Below are positions 34,554 through 43,043 of a stretch of DNA of 64,000 nt, piece after piece. Numbering within the stretch: position 1 is the first letter of the stretch; every line of letters starts with the position of its first letter. A model generated the notes under the pieces. The model ran no database searches, was not told the DNA's origin, and was given only the letters and a program-made list of their open reading frames with translations. Source of the stretch: Tissierella simiarum (lineage in GTDB: Bacteria > Bacillota > Clostridia > Tissierellales > Tissierellaceae). Location: assembly GCF_018917865.1 (NCBI RefSeq), contig NZ_JAHLPM010000001.1, forward strand, positions 248,001 to 312,000, in the 5' to 3' direction. A program made the position numbers and the translations under genes.

Positions 34554-34747
34554 AGTCTTATATCAATATTTCCCCCAATTTGAGGATTTACTGATTGTTC
34601 CATTGTTCTAGTATTAACTTCTAAAATTTTAGTTAAATCTAGACTTTGACTTTTCATATTATCCATAGCCATTTTTAAAACAGAAACACTTGCTTGTTGG
34701 GCCACTTTCATTTGACTTAATCCTATTGATAATCCAGCTATATCCAC
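34550..34747 (-). CDS. YjfB-family putative motility protein
   Basis: A 65-aa protein of the YjfB family: MDIAGLSIGLSQ, QQASVSVLKMAMD, and a C-terminal INPQ-like region. YjfB is small, helical and associated with motility regulons in Bacillus; its exact role is unknown. GTG start at 34747, with AAGGGG 8 bases upstream. A sigma-D promoter lies 35 bases upstream, which supports the motility link from sequence alone. Confidence 0.85.
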   Translation of the reverse strand: MDIAGLSIGLSQMKVAQQASVSVLKMAMDNMKSQSLDLTKILEVNTRTMEQSVNPQIGGNIDIRL

Positions 34748-34781
34748 AATATCAACCCCTTTAATTATTGACTCAAATATA

Positions 34782-34809
34782 GTATCGGCAATATGATGGA
34801 ATATGTTTA
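34782..34809 (-). promoter_or_regulatory. Sigma-D (flagellar) promoter of yjfB-like gene
   Basis: On the minus strand: TAAA (34809-34806), a 16-base spacer, GCCGATAC (34789-34782). The consensus is TAAA-N15-GCCGATAT, so the -10 box differs at one base and the spacer is one base long. Confidence 0.75.
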
Positions 34810-34873
34810 AGGTTTAAATATGTTTTAATCTTTATAAATACAGTAAAACATAAAGATATTTCCTTGAATATAG

Positions 34874-34905
34874 TAAAAAATAGGGACATTGTCTGTCCCT
34901 ATTTT
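34874..34905 (-). terminator. Terminator after pcp
   Basis: On the minus strand AAAATAGGGACA pairs with TGTCCCTATTTT around 5 bases, and a T run follows. It is 3 bases after the pcp stop codon. Confidence 0.85.
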
Positions 34906-34907
34906 CT

Positions 34908-35549
34908 TTAATGAGTTTTTCCTTCTTGCGTCTTTATATCTTCCTCATATTCTAATGCTGCTTCAATAGCTAATGTAAGTCCTTTAATAATGTTTTCTGT
35001 ACTCATACTAGCCATATTTCCTTTCCCTACAACTTGTTCTGGTAAATAAGGCACATGGATAAATCCTCCTCTTATATGAGGATATTTCTTATCAATTAAA
35101 TACAATAGTCCATACATAATATGGTTACATACAAAGGTTCCAGCACTGTTTGAAACACTAGCAGGTATTCCATTTTCTTTCATCTTTTGAACCATAGCCT
35201 TAATAGGAATAGATGCAAAGTATGCATTTTCTCCATCTTCAAATATTGGTGTATCTATAGGTTGATTTCCGTCATTATCCTCTATTCTTGCATCATCTAT
35301 ATTTACGGCTACTCTCTCTACTGTAATATCATATCTTCCGCCAGCTTGTCCTACACAAATAACTATATCTGGATTTTCCTCTTCTATTGCCTTTTCCAAT
35401 TGATTTATAGACTTTCTAAATACTGTAGAAATTTCCTTTCTAACAATTTCTACCCCCTTAATATTATCTTCCAAACCTTTTACTGCTTCATAGGCAGGAT
35501 TTATTTTTTCTCCTCCAAAAGGATCAAAACCTGTAATTAATACTTTCAT
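34908..35549 (-). CDS. pcp: Pyroglutamyl-peptidase I
   Basis: A 213-aa cysteine peptidase of family C15 that removes N-terminal 5-oxoproline (pyroglutamate) from peptides. The start [19 protein letters not shown] is classic. The catalytic residues are recognisable: E in [18 protein letters not shown] (about 81), the cysteine in [15 protein letters not shown] (about 143) and the histidine in [12 protein letters not shown] (about 165). It follows the DUF979 gene of a 5-oxoproline transporter, so peptide trimming and transport of the released 5-oxoproline are linked. Confidence 0.96.
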   Translation of the reverse strand: MKVLITGFDPFGGEKINPAYEAVKGLEDNIKGVEIVRKEISTVFRKSINQLEKAIEEENPDIVICVGQAGGRYDITVERVAVNIDDARIEDNDGNQPIDTPIFEDGENAYFASIPIKAMVQKMKENGIPASVSNSAGTFVCNHIMYGLLYLIDKKYPHIRGGFIHVPYLPEQVVGKGNMASMSTENIIKGLTLAIEAALEYEEDIKTQEGKTH

Positions 35550-35561
35550 TTAAATTCCTCC

Positions 35562-36467
35562 TTAAAAAGCCCATATTAGCATTAAAACTATGTGGATAGC
35601 CAATAAAACTAATGCTATAGGAGCTTGTATTTTTATTAACTTGTTCTTATCCTTCATTTCTAAAACCGTTGCAGGAACTATATTGAAGTTTGCAGCCATA
35701 GGTGTCATCAGTGTTCCACAATATCCTGCTGTTAATGCCAATGCACCTGCTATGGCAGGATCTGCCCCTTGATTGAATACGAATGGTAATCCGATTCCTG
35801 CAGTAATAACTGCAAAAGCTGCGAAAGCATTACCCATAATCATTGTAAATAATGCCATTCCTACACAATATGCTATAACTCCAAATACAATGTTGTCTGC
35901 TGGAATAATTCCTGATATTCCATTAGCTATTACTTCCCCTACTCCTGCTGCATTAAATAATGCTCCTAAAGCAGCTAAAAGTTGAGGGAGTATTCCAAAA
36001 GGTCCTACTTGTTGTAAAAGTCTGTTTCCTTCATATAAAGCCTCTTGTGGTTTAGCCTTCGTTAATACTAATCCTACAGTAGTTGCTACAATAGCTCCAA
36101 CTCCAAGGCCTACCATTCCTCCTAGACTAGTAAACTGACCTATTACAAAGGCAAAAAATGCAATACTTAATACTGGGATAAATAACTTATTCTTTAATAA
36201 ATTGGATTTCTCAATTTTAAATTCTTGAGAAGTTTCTTTAAACTTACCAATATTCACTTGTTTAGTTGCTGTAAGAACTCCCATCATTAGAACCATTATT
36301 CCAACAACTTTTGATGGCAGCATCTCTCCAATTAAAAATGTAATAGCTAATATAAGCCAAAAAAGTCCTGTACCTAATTTACTTTTTATCTCTTTATCTT
36401 TGAATACATAAAAAGCAGTAATTAAAGCAACTATTCCAGATAATTTATATAAAAGCTCTAAAGCCAT
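35562..36467 (-). CDS. 5-oxoproline transporter subunit, DUF979 family
   Basis: A 301-aa membrane protein with about ten spans. DUF979 proteins are always paired with a DUF969 protein and often with pcp, and are described as subunits of a 5-oxoproline transporter. Recognisable traits are the glycine-rich GGMVGLGVGAIVATTVGLVL and the C-terminal YCGTLMTPMAANFNIVPA. Spacing is 16 bases to DUF969 and 12 to pcp, all one transcript. Confidence 0.88.
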   Translation of the reverse strand: MALELLYKLSGIVALITAFYVFKDKEIKSKLGTGLFWLILAITFLIGEMLPSKVVGIMVLMMGVLTATKQVNIGKFKETSQEFKIEKSNLLKNKLFIPVLSIAFFAFVIGQFTSLGGMVGLGVGAIVATTVGLVLTKAKPQEALYEGNRLLQQVGPFGILPQLLAALGALFNAAGVGEVIANGISGIIPADNIVFGVIAYCVGMALFTMIMGNAFAAFAVITAGIGLPFVFNQGADPAIAGALALTAGYCGTLMTPMAANFNIVPATVLEMKDKNKLIKIQAPIALVLLAIHIVLMLIWAF

Positions 36468-36483
36468 GTTCCTTTACACCTCC

Positions 36484-37152
36484 CTATTTATTCTTCATAA
36501 CTTTATCTAATTTTTTATCGAACAATGTATATCTTATGATTGCAAGAACAACAGTAATGATTGCTATAGGAATAGCTGCATTTGATACTTGTTTTTCCGT
36601 TACATCTACTCCTAATTCCTTTAATGTTCCTACTATCAACAAAACTCCTCCTGCTGCAATAAACACGTTTTGTCCAAAGAAGTTTGCAAAGTTTTCTGTA
36701 GCTGCTGAAAGACCTTTAATATCCTCTATTTGTTCTTCTGGTATATCTCCATATTTATTCTTAGCAGCACCTTCTGCCATAGGATAAATAAGAGGTCTAA
36801 TAAATTCTACATGACCTCCAATTCTTAAAGATAATGCAGCTGCTGCAATTCTTATAAGCATATAAACAGAAAGTATCTTTCCTGTAGTAGCAGCTTTTAC
36901 ATTACTTATAAGCTGTGCAGCCCTTTCTTTCAAACCGTACTTTTCTAATAACCCAATAATAGGTAATGTAACAAAGAAAATGGTCATATAACGGTTAGTA
37001 ATAAAAGCATTTCCTAAAATATCTAAAATTTCACCAAAACTAAGTCCACCAACAAGCCCAGTTGCTACACCAGCTGTAAGTACAACTGCTATTGTGTCAA
37101 GTTTTAATGCAAATCCGATGATAATAATTAAAACTCCAATAAGCTTAATCAC
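36484..37152 (-). CDS. 5-oxoproline transporter subunit, DUF969 family
   Basis: A 222-aa membrane protein with about six spans. KYGLKERAAQLI, LRIGGHVEFIRPLI, and AATENFANFFGQNVF are typical of DUF969. The GTG start at 37152 has GGGGGG 6 bases upstream. It forms a two-part carrier with DUF979. A Crp-like regulator gene lies 83 bases upstream. Confidence 0.88.
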   Translation of the reverse strand: MIKLIGVLIIIIGFALKLDTIAVVLTAGVATGLVGGLSFGEILDILGNAFITNRYMTIFFVTLPIIGLLEKYGLKERAAQLISNVKAATTGKILSVYMLIRIAAAALSLRIGGHVEFIRPLIYPMAEGAAKNKYGDIPEEQIEDIKGLSAATENFANFFGQNVFIAAGGVLLIVGTLKELGVDVTEKQVSNAAIPIAIITVVLAIIRYTLFDKKLDKVMKNK

Positions 37153-37235
37153 ATTTTTCCCCCCTATTAATTTTTTGAATATTTAAATTAATGATATTAT
37201 AATTAGGAAATACTTTCTGTAGCCTAGGATACAAA

Positions 37236-37907
37236 TTATCTCCATTTAATATATTTTTTTAAACCTGCTATATCTTTAATAATAACCATTCCTTCTCTTA
37301 TTTCTATTAATCCATTATCTTTAAACTTATTTAATGCTCTAGTAACAGTAACTCTGGAACAGCCTATTAATTTTGCAATTTCTTCATGAGTTAATTTTTC
37401 ATTAACCACTTTCCCCTCTACTTCATCAATACCTCCCTGACTATATAACCTTATGATTGTATCTGCAACTTTTCCTTGAGCATCTGCAAAGGCCATATTA
37501 CCCATTTGAAACATAACTATCCTAAATTTTCTAATAATACTGTGAATAATATTCCTATAAATTACTGGATTTTCTATTAATACCTTTTCCATGACTTCTT
37601 CATTTATAAAGGAAATTTTACTTTTTTCAAGAGTTTTTACAATTAGTTGATTTTCACCTCCTGCAAAATAATCCATTTCCCCAAATATTTCTCCAGATTG
37701 GAGAATATATAAAATCTTCTCCTCTCCTTCAACGCTATTTATAGACTGTTTAAGTTTTCCCTCAACTACTATACAGAAGCTCTTTTCTTTATTTGTTCTT
37801 ATAACACTGTTTTTTTCATAGGTTTTAATAACACCCCTTTTACTTAATTGAAGAAATACATCTCGCATCTTTTCCTGACTTTTTGAATCAAAATATTTTT
37901 CATACAT
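37236..37907 (-). CDS. Crp/Fnr-family transcription regulator
   Basis: A 223-aa regulator: a cyclic-nucleotide-binding-like beta barrel (residues about 20-130, GEIFGEMDYFAGG) and a Crp winged helix (about 160-220, LTHEEIAKLIGCSRVTVTRALNKF). No Fnr-type cysteine cluster is visible, and the phosphate-binding Arg-Ser motif of cAMP receptors is absent, so it probably binds another ligand. I start at ATG 37907, with GAGGTG 6 bases upstream; the GTG at 37916 is part of that binding site. It precedes the 5-oxoproline transporter, its probable target. Confidence 0.92.
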   Translation of the reverse strand: MYEKYFDSKSQEKMRDVFLQLSKRGVIKTYEKNSVIRTNKEKSFCIVVEGKLKQSINSVEGEEKILYILQSGEIFGEMDYFAGGENQLIVKTLEKSKISFINEEVMEKVLIENPVIYRNIIHSIIRKFRIVMFQMGNMAFADAQGKVADTIIRLYSQGGIDEVEGKVVNEKLTHEEIAKLIGCSRVTVTRALNKFKDNGLIEIREGMVIIKDIAGLKKYIKWR

Positions 37908-37991
37908 AAGCAACACCTCAATTTATAAAATTATTTATATCTATACCTTATTCTTTCCTCTATTTTTTCAAGAAAATACTGATTATTTTAT

Positions 37992-38092
37992 AAAAAAAGC
38001 TTATATTGAAGTATTAATATATTAAGGAAGCTTTTTTTGAAACCCATTACGGAAAGTTTAAATTAAGGAAAATTAAGACTTTCCTATGGGTT
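37992..38092 (-). ncRNA. Structured element: two hairpins upstream of the crp-like gene
   Basis: Read on the minus strand: a long imperfect hairpin, ACCCAT and then GGAAAGT (38091-38078) pairing with ACTTTCC and ATGGGT (38058-38042), and then AAAAAAAGCTT (38038-38028) pairing with AAGCTTTTTTT (38002-37992). The second stem followed by its T run looks like an intrinsic terminator. Together they could be a small RNA of about 100 nt, a leader attenuator for the crp gene, or tandem terminators behind the glycosylation operon. No known RNA family is recognised. Confidence 0.35.
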
Positions 38093-38094
38093 AT

Positions 38095-38123
38095 AAAAAA
38101 TAGCGAAGAATTTATTCTTCGCT
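38095..38123 (-). terminator. Terminator of the second glycosylation operon
   Basis: On the minus strand AGCGAAGAAT pairs with ATTCTTCGCT around AA (10 bp), followed by ATTTTTTATAA. It overlaps the stop codon of the 49-codon ORF and marks the end of the long operon that starts at 52475. Confidence 0.85.
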
Positions 38124-38261
38124 AAAATCGTCCATAAAATTTAAATTTTTCTTGTCACTCTTAATTACTTCTAAAAATCTCTTATGAGTATATTCCTGCT
38201 GAATATTTCCAAAGCTCACCATATCATATAATTTCTCTGCAAAATCATTAGAATTCTCCAT
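38112..38261 (-). CDS. Small hypothetical protein (49 aa) overlapping rfbB
   Basis: A 49-codon frame starting with ATG at 38261 inside the end of rfbB (14-base overlap) and ending in the operon terminator stem at 38112. The protein is acidic and probably helical: MENSNDFAEKLYDMVSFG, then NIQQEYTHKRFLEVIKSD, then an acidic end. I do not recognise it. No ribosome binding site is visible, so it would rely on translational coupling to rfbB. In this genome terminators often overlap stop codons, which fits a real last gene, but it could be a chance frame or the end of a decayed gene. Confidence 0.4.
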   Translation of the reverse strand: MENSNDFAEKLYDMVSFGNIQQEYTHKRFLEVIKSDKKNLNFMDDFSEE

Positions 38262-39297
38262 ACATTTTGTTATAATACTTCATATAATCTCCAGATACTA
38301 TATCATTCATCCAGTCTTTATTATTTAAATACCACTCTATAGTTTCTTTTATCCCTTCTTCAAAAGTATAAGAAGGAATCCATCCTAACTCTTTAGTTAT
38401 CTTCGTATTATCTATAGCATATCTTCTATCATGACCTGGTCTATCAGCTACATAGGTTATCAATTCTTCCTCTTTTCCAAGTGCATTTAATATAAGTCTT
38501 ACAATTTCGATATTTCTCTTTTCATTATTTCCACCAATATTATACACTTCTCCCATCTTACCTTTATGTAATACAGTATCAATCGCAATACAATGATCCC
38601 TAACATGCAACCAGTCACGAACCTGATTACCATCACCATATACAGGAAGATCCTTATTATTCAGTACATTATTAATCATCAATGGAATTAACTTTTCTGG
38701 AAACTGACACGGTCCATAGTTATTAGAGCAACGAGTAATATTTATAGGAAGCCCAAATGTCTCATGGTATGCTCTCACTAGTAAATCCGCTGATGTTTTT
38801 GAAGCAGAGTAAGGACTGTTGGGTGCTAAGTTTGTATCTTCAGTAAAATATCCGTCTGATCCCAAAGCTCCATATACCTCATCAGTGGATACTTGTATAA
38901 ACTTAACTCCTTGTTTAAATTCTCTACTATATTTATTATCAGGTTCAATCTTCCAATGTTTCTTCGCAATATCTAATAATGCTTGAGTACCTAGTATATT
39001 TGTCTTTAAAAATATCTCAGGTTCTTCTATACTTCTATCTACATGAGACTCCGCAGCAAAATTAATTACAGTAGTTATATTATGTTTATTAAATAGTTCA
39101 TCCAACAATTTTCTATCATAAATGTCACCTTTGATAAAAGTATATTTATCAAAGTCAGCTATATCTTTAAGATTATTTAAATTTCCTGCATAGGTTAATA
39201 AATCTAAATTAATTATATTATAATCATATTTAGATAGCATATATTTTATAAAGTTAGAGCCAATAAATCCTGCTCCACCTGTTACAAGGATATTCAT
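38248..39297 (-). CDS. rfbB: dTDP-glucose 4,6-dehydratase
   Basis: A 349-aa short-chain dehydrogenase that makes dTDP-4-keto-6-deoxyglucose. NAD-binding GGAGFIGSNF (residues 7-16), catalytic TDEVYG (about 138-143) and YxxxK (YSASK, about 167-171), and substrate-binding NNYGPCQFPEKLIPL match RmlB. It follows rfbA by 33 bases. No rmlC or rmlD is in the window, so the product is probably channelled to the aminotransferase at 40260 and not to rhamnose. Confidence 0.95.
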   Translation of the reverse strand: MNILVTGGAGFIGSNFIKYMLSKYDYNIINLDLLTYAGNLNNLKDIADFDKYTFIKGDIYDRKLLDELFNKHNITTVINFAAESHVDRSIEEPEIFLKTNILGTQALLDIAKKHWKIEPDNKYSREFKQGVKFIQVSTDEVYGALGSDGYFTEDTNLAPNSPYSASKTSADLLVRAYHETFGLPINITRCSNNYGPCQFPEKLIPLMINNVLNNKDLPVYGDGNQVRDWLHVRDHCIAIDTVLHKGKMGEVYNIGGNNEKRNIEIVRLILNALGKEEELITYVADRPGHDRRYAIDNTKITKELGWIPSYTFEEGIKETIEWYLNNKDWMNDIVSGDYMKYYNKMYGEF

Positions 39298-39330
39298 ATT
39301 GTACTCCTTTCCAGTATTATTTATCTTTTG

Positions 39331-40200
39331 CTAATTACTATTGGCAACATCTATTAAATATTGACCGTATTCTGTCTTTATAAGAGACTGCGCTAATTCA
39401 AGTAACTCTGACTTAGAGATATAACCTCTTCTAAAAGCAATTTCTTCAATACACGCAATATATAATCCTTGACGTTTTTGAATAGCTTCAACAAAATTAG
39501 ATGCTTCAAGTAGTGAATCATGAGTACCAGTATCAAGCCAAGCAAGACCTCGACCTGTCAATTCAACCTTTAACTTACCTTTTTTTAAATATACATCAAT
39601 AACTGATGTTATTTCAATTTCTCCTCGTTTTGAAGGCTTAACAGATTTAGCTATCTCAACTACATTATTGTCAAAGAAATATAATCCAGGCACTGCGTAG
39701 GATGATTTAGGATATTCAGGCTTTTCTTCAATGGATATAGCATTCATTTTATCATCTACTTCTACTACACCATAAGCCCTTGGATCTTTAACAAAACATC
39801 CAAATATTTTTGCACCCTCAGTTAATTTAGCTGCTTGCAACAATCTGTTACCAAAATTGCTCCCATAAAAAATATTATCTCCAAGCACCAATGCAACCGA
39901 TGAATTGTCTATAAACTTTTCACCAATTATAAAGGCTTCTGCTAATCCATTGGGATGCTCTTGAATTACATATTCAAATTTCATCCCTAGATCTTTTCCA
40001 TCACCTAATAATTCTTCATATAATACAATATCCCTAGGTGTAGATATAATTAGGACTTCTCTAATTCCAGCTAACATTAGTACTGATAGTGGATAATAGA
40101 TCATCGGTTTATCATAAATAGGTAATATTTGTTTAGATATACCTTTAGTAATAGGATATAGTCTTGTTCCAGACCCACCTGCTAGTATTATACCTTTCAT
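39331..40200 (-). CDS. rfbA: Glucose-1-phosphate thymidylyltransferase
   Basis: A 289-aa nucleotidyltransferase making dTDP-glucose from dTTP and glucose 1-phosphate. The N-terminal signature [11 protein letters not shown] (residues 8-18), VLGDNIFYG (about 108), [19 protein letters not shown] and [12 protein letters not shown] identify RmlA. Together with rfbB it supplies dTDP-4-keto-6-deoxyglucose. AAGGGGAG precedes the ATG. Confidence 0.96.
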   Translation of the reverse strand: MKGIILAGGSGTRLYPITKGISKQILPIYDKPMIYYPLSVLMLAGIREVLIISTPRDIVLYEELLGDGKDLGMKFEYVIQEHPNGLAEAFIIGEKFIDNSSVALVLGDNIFYGSNFGNRLLQAAKLTEGAKIFGCFVKDPRAYGVVEVDDKMNAISIEEKPEYPKSSYAVPGLYFFDNNVVEIAKSVKPSKRGEIEITSVIDVYLKKGKLKVELTGRGLAWLDTGTHDSLLEASNFVEAIQKRQGLYIACIEEIAFRRGYISKSELLELAQSLIKTEYGQYLIDVANSN

Positions 40201-40259
40201 TTAAATTACTCCCCTTTTTCTCCATCAATTAATTCAATAATTACTCAAATAAATTTAGT

Positions 40260-41351
40260 TTAACTATTTAAAATAATATCGCAAATTCTATCTACATCAT
40301 TTAAATCTAAATCAGCATAAAGTGGAAGACATAAAATTCTATCCGCTATATATTGGGCAACAGGCGTTTTTTGAATATCAAATATTCCCTTGTAACATTC
40401 AAAACTATTAGTAAGTGGATAAAAATATTTTCGAGCAAAAATATTCTTCTCTTTTAGTCTCTCAAACACCTCATCACGATTTAATTTATATCCATCAAAT
40501 ACTACTGGAAAATATGCATAATTACTCTTTACCCCTGGTTGAGGTTTACATATCTTAATTCCATTAACATTATTTAATCTTTCAAGATATCTCTCTACAA
40601 CAACTTTTCTCTTTTCTATTTCTTTATCTAAATGACGAAGATTACAAATACCCATAGCAGCTTGGAATTCGTTCATCTTAGCATTTCCAGCTACATATTC
40701 AACTGACTCAGATTCTGTAATTCCAAAATTCTTTATACCATCCAATATCTTAGATAATCTTTCATCTTTATAAGTTATTGCTCCACCTTCAATAGTATTA
40801 AATACCTTAGTCGCATGAAAGCTAAACATTGATGCATCTCCAAAATTTGCTACACTTACATCATCTATTGTTATACCAAAAGTATGTGCTGCATCATAAA
40901 TAACCTTTAATTTATATTTCTTAGCTATTCTTTCAATCTCTTTAAAGTTGCAAATATTACCATAAACATGAACAGGAATAATAGCAGAAGTTTTTTCTGT
41001 TATTAAACTTTCTAGCTTGTCCACATCTATTGTATAATCCTCAAGATTTATATCACAAAATACTGGTTTTAAGCCATTTCTTACTATTGCATGGGTTGTA
41101 GATGCAAAAGTAAAAGGTGTTGTTATAACTTCACCAGCAAGATTTAAAGCTTCTATTGTACACTCAAGAGCAAGATGTCCGTTTGTAAAAAGTGTTATAT
41201 TGGGAGTATCTAGATAATTTAATAATTCTTTCTCCAGTTTTTTATGTTTTACACCCATATTAGTAAGCCAATGACTTTCCCATAATTCTTTGATTTCTTC
41301 TATGTATTCTTCAAAATTTGACATTGATGAACGGGTAACTTGTATTTTCAT
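40260..41351 (-). CDS. DegT/DnrJ-type sugar aminotransferase (VioA-like)
   Basis: A 363-aa PLP enzyme. The internal-aldimine lysine lies in SMFSFHATKVFNTIEGG (about residue 190). The block NGHLALE near 58 and VITTPFTFASTTHAIVRNG near 75-93 resembles VioA, which converts dTDP-4-keto-6-deoxyglucose to dTDP-4-amino-4,6-dideoxyglucose (viosamine). Position between an acyltransferase and rfbA supports this. A C-3 aminotransferase (FdtB/QdtB) is possible but would need a keto-isomerase, which is not present. So the likely product is a dTDP-4-amino sugar that is then N-acylated. Confidence 0.88.
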   Translation of the reverse strand: MKIQVTRSSMSNFEEYIEEIKELWESHWLTNMGVKHKKLEKELLNYLDTPNITLFTNGHLALECTIEALNLAGEVITTPFTFASTTHAIVRNGLKPVFCDINLEDYTIDVDKLESLITEKTSAIIPVHVYGNICNFKEIERIAKKYKLKVIYDAAHTFGITIDDVSVANFGDASMFSFHATKVFNTIEGGAITYKDERLSKILDGIKNFGITESESVEYVAGNAKMNEFQAAMGICNLRHLDKEIEKRKVVVERYLERLNNVNGIKICKPQPGVKSNYAYFPVVFDGYKLNRDEVFERLKEKNIFARKYFYPLTNSFECYKGIFDIQKTPVAQYIADRILCLPLYADLDLNDVDRICDIILNS

Positions 41352-41378
41352 AATATTTTTACACCTTCTATTATAGCT

Positions 41379-42125
41379 TTATTTAATTTGTATAGAAATC
41401 TCCATTAATTTATTAATGACATGTTCATCCACAGTAGATGAATATACCAAATCCAAGTTTTTTCTAATAATTTCTTTAGACCAATTCCACCATTGAATTT
41501 TCTCTAGGGATTCTATAATTTGCTCAGAAAACCTCTTTTTAATCACTCTAGCTGGATTTCCAACAACAATGGAATATGGTTCTACATCTTTCGTAACAAT
41601 CGCACCTGCTCCTATTACAGCACCATTACCTACTTTTACCCCTCTTAAAATAACTGCATTAGAACCTATCCAAACATCATTTCCAATAATACATAAATCT
41701 TTAATTTCAAGTTTCTTTTTAAATTCATCATTGGTATTATGATTTATATTGCCAGTATCTAACATATGGAACCTCCATAGTGGGCTTGTTGTTACTTTAC
41801 TATAATCATGATTTCCTCCTCCAATTGATACATTCCAACTGATAGAGCAAAATTTTCCAACTTCGCTGTGTCTAATCGTTGTTCCAATTCCAGTATAACA
41901 GTAACTGCCTATTTTAGATCTTAAGATAAAATTTCTACGGTTAATTGCAGAATTCGCATTTATATCACTTTCAGAAATTATAGTTTGATCCCCAATTGAT
42001 GTATAATCATCTAATTTACTTTCCTTTATTTCTGCACCTCTAAAAACCTTAATATTATTTCCAATTATACTATTGTTAATTATTGCATCTAGAGAAATAT
42101 AATTATTGTCATGCACCAAAACCAC
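41379..42125 (-). CDS. Hexapeptide-repeat acyltransferase (CatB/XAT-like)
   Basis: A 248-aa left-handed beta-helix acyltransferase. The N-terminal half has irregular hexapeptide repeats ([19 protein letters not shown]). The centre has the XAT catalytic histidine block [17 protein letters not shown] (about residues 104-120), and the end has [28 protein letters not shown]. It could acetylate the amino sugar made by the neighbouring aminotransferase. The GTG start is supported only weakly by AAAGTGA. In contrast to typical VioB/PglD sequences it looks like the O-acetyltransferase group, so N- versus O-transfer is open. Confidence 0.85.
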   Translation of the reverse strand: MVLVHDNNYISLDAIINNSIIGNNIKVFRGAEIKESKLDDYTSIGDQTIISESDINANSAINRRNFILRSKIGSYCYTGIGTTIRHSEVGKFCSISWNVSIGGGNHDYSKVTTSPLWRFHMLDTGNINHNTNDEFKKKLEIKDLCIIGNDVWIGSNAVILRGVKVGNGAVIGAGAIVTKDVEPYSIVVGNPARVIKKRFSEQIIESLEKIQWWNWSKEIIRKNLDLVYSSTVDEHVINKLMEISIQIK

Positions 42126-42162
42126 ATCACTTTCTTAAAGTTGATTAAACTTAATTACAATT

Positions 42163-43017
42163 TTATAATAATACACTCGCAACCCTTGGCTCTACACAAC
42201 AGCAAAGTCGCAGACTCACAATACGAACCCCACTAGCTCTTTGAGGACCTACATTCACAAATGTAGCCAATGCTGTGTTATTACCTTTCAATCCTAACGG
42301 ACCTATATTACTCATATTGATATTATTGGTAATTTCCTTCTCTATATCACTTTGCTTATTAAAATTTCCTCTAATCATTGCTTCAATCATCAACGAAGTA
42401 GCTTCAAAATGAGTTCGACCAATACCTATTGCTGGTATACAAGGAGTGCATCCCAATTTACTAACTTCATCTATTGTCCACTTTACGATTTCATCTATAA
42501 TCACTTCCAACTTATGTTGATGAAAAACTCGATAGGTTTTTCCTCTAATTTCAGGCCCTCCACCCTGCATCAAAATATAAAGTCGTATAACATTTTCTTC
42601 TACAGGCTTTATAATAATAGGGGCAGGTGATACTGCTCCAGGATCCACATCTAGCCCACCAGATTGTTCTAACCGCTCTATATCATTACCTTTTATAGCC
42701 ATTGGTCTACCTGGTAGTTTCTGTAGCCCCTCAGCAATACCTTGTTGTATCGACTCTAAAAATTCGCCACTCACTTTTTTATTTTTTCCCACCTCTAAAA
42801 ATAAGTGAGGAATTCCAGTATCATCGCAAAGAGGGCTACTATTTTTTTGAGCTACCTCGGAATTTTCTAAAAGACTCTCTAATACCCATTTTGTGCTTGG
42901 GTTAGTCTCCTCTTTTATAGCCTTTTCATAAACCTTTTTTTGATCTTCTCGAAAATTACTAGCAGCTCGAATCAAAGTATCTGACACTTTTTTTGAAATC
43001 AATTCATCACGTTCCAT
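42163..43017 (-). CDS. Class-I fumarase/tartrate-dehydratase-like hydratase, alpha subunit
   Basis: A 284-aa iron-sulfur hydro-lyase subunit. The cluster cysteines are visible in SPLCDDTG (C64), LGCTPCIPA (C190, C193) and RLCCCVEPR (C272-274). GGGPEIRGKTYRVFHQHKLE is its central block. The family includes two-part fumarases and L-tartrate dehydratases, and adds or removes water on C4 dicarboxylates; the exact substrate cannot be read. I start at ATG 43017, with AAGGAGTG 5 bases upstream; an upstream TTG at 43047 overlaps the beta gene but has no binding site. Context in a flagellin glycan operon is unusual. Confidence 0.88.
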   Translation of the reverse strand: MERDELISKKVSDTLIRAASNFREDQKKVYEKAIKEETNPSTKWVLESLLENSEVAQKNSSPLCDDTGIPHLFLEVGKNKKVSGEFLESIQQGIAEGLQKLPGRPMAIKGNDIERLEQSGGLDVDPGAVSPAPIIIKPVEENVIRLYILMQGGGPEIRGKTYRVFHQHKLEVIIDEIVKWTIDEVSKLGCTPCIPAIGIGRTHFEATSLMIEAMIRGNFNKQSDIEKEITNNINMSNIGPLGLKGNNTALATFVNVGPQRASGVRIVSLRLCCCVEPRVASVLL

Positions 43018-43043
43018 TGCGTCACTCCTTACTATTCTATAAG

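Noticed and set aside
35187-35985. Several plus-strand frames inside pcp and DUF979
   Set aside because: Antisense shadows of well-supported genes, with no ribosome binding sites or recognisable domains.
38248-40200. A rhamnose pathway from rfbA and rfbB
   Set aside because: rmlC and rmlD are absent; the neighbouring enzymes are an aminotransferase and an acyltransferase.
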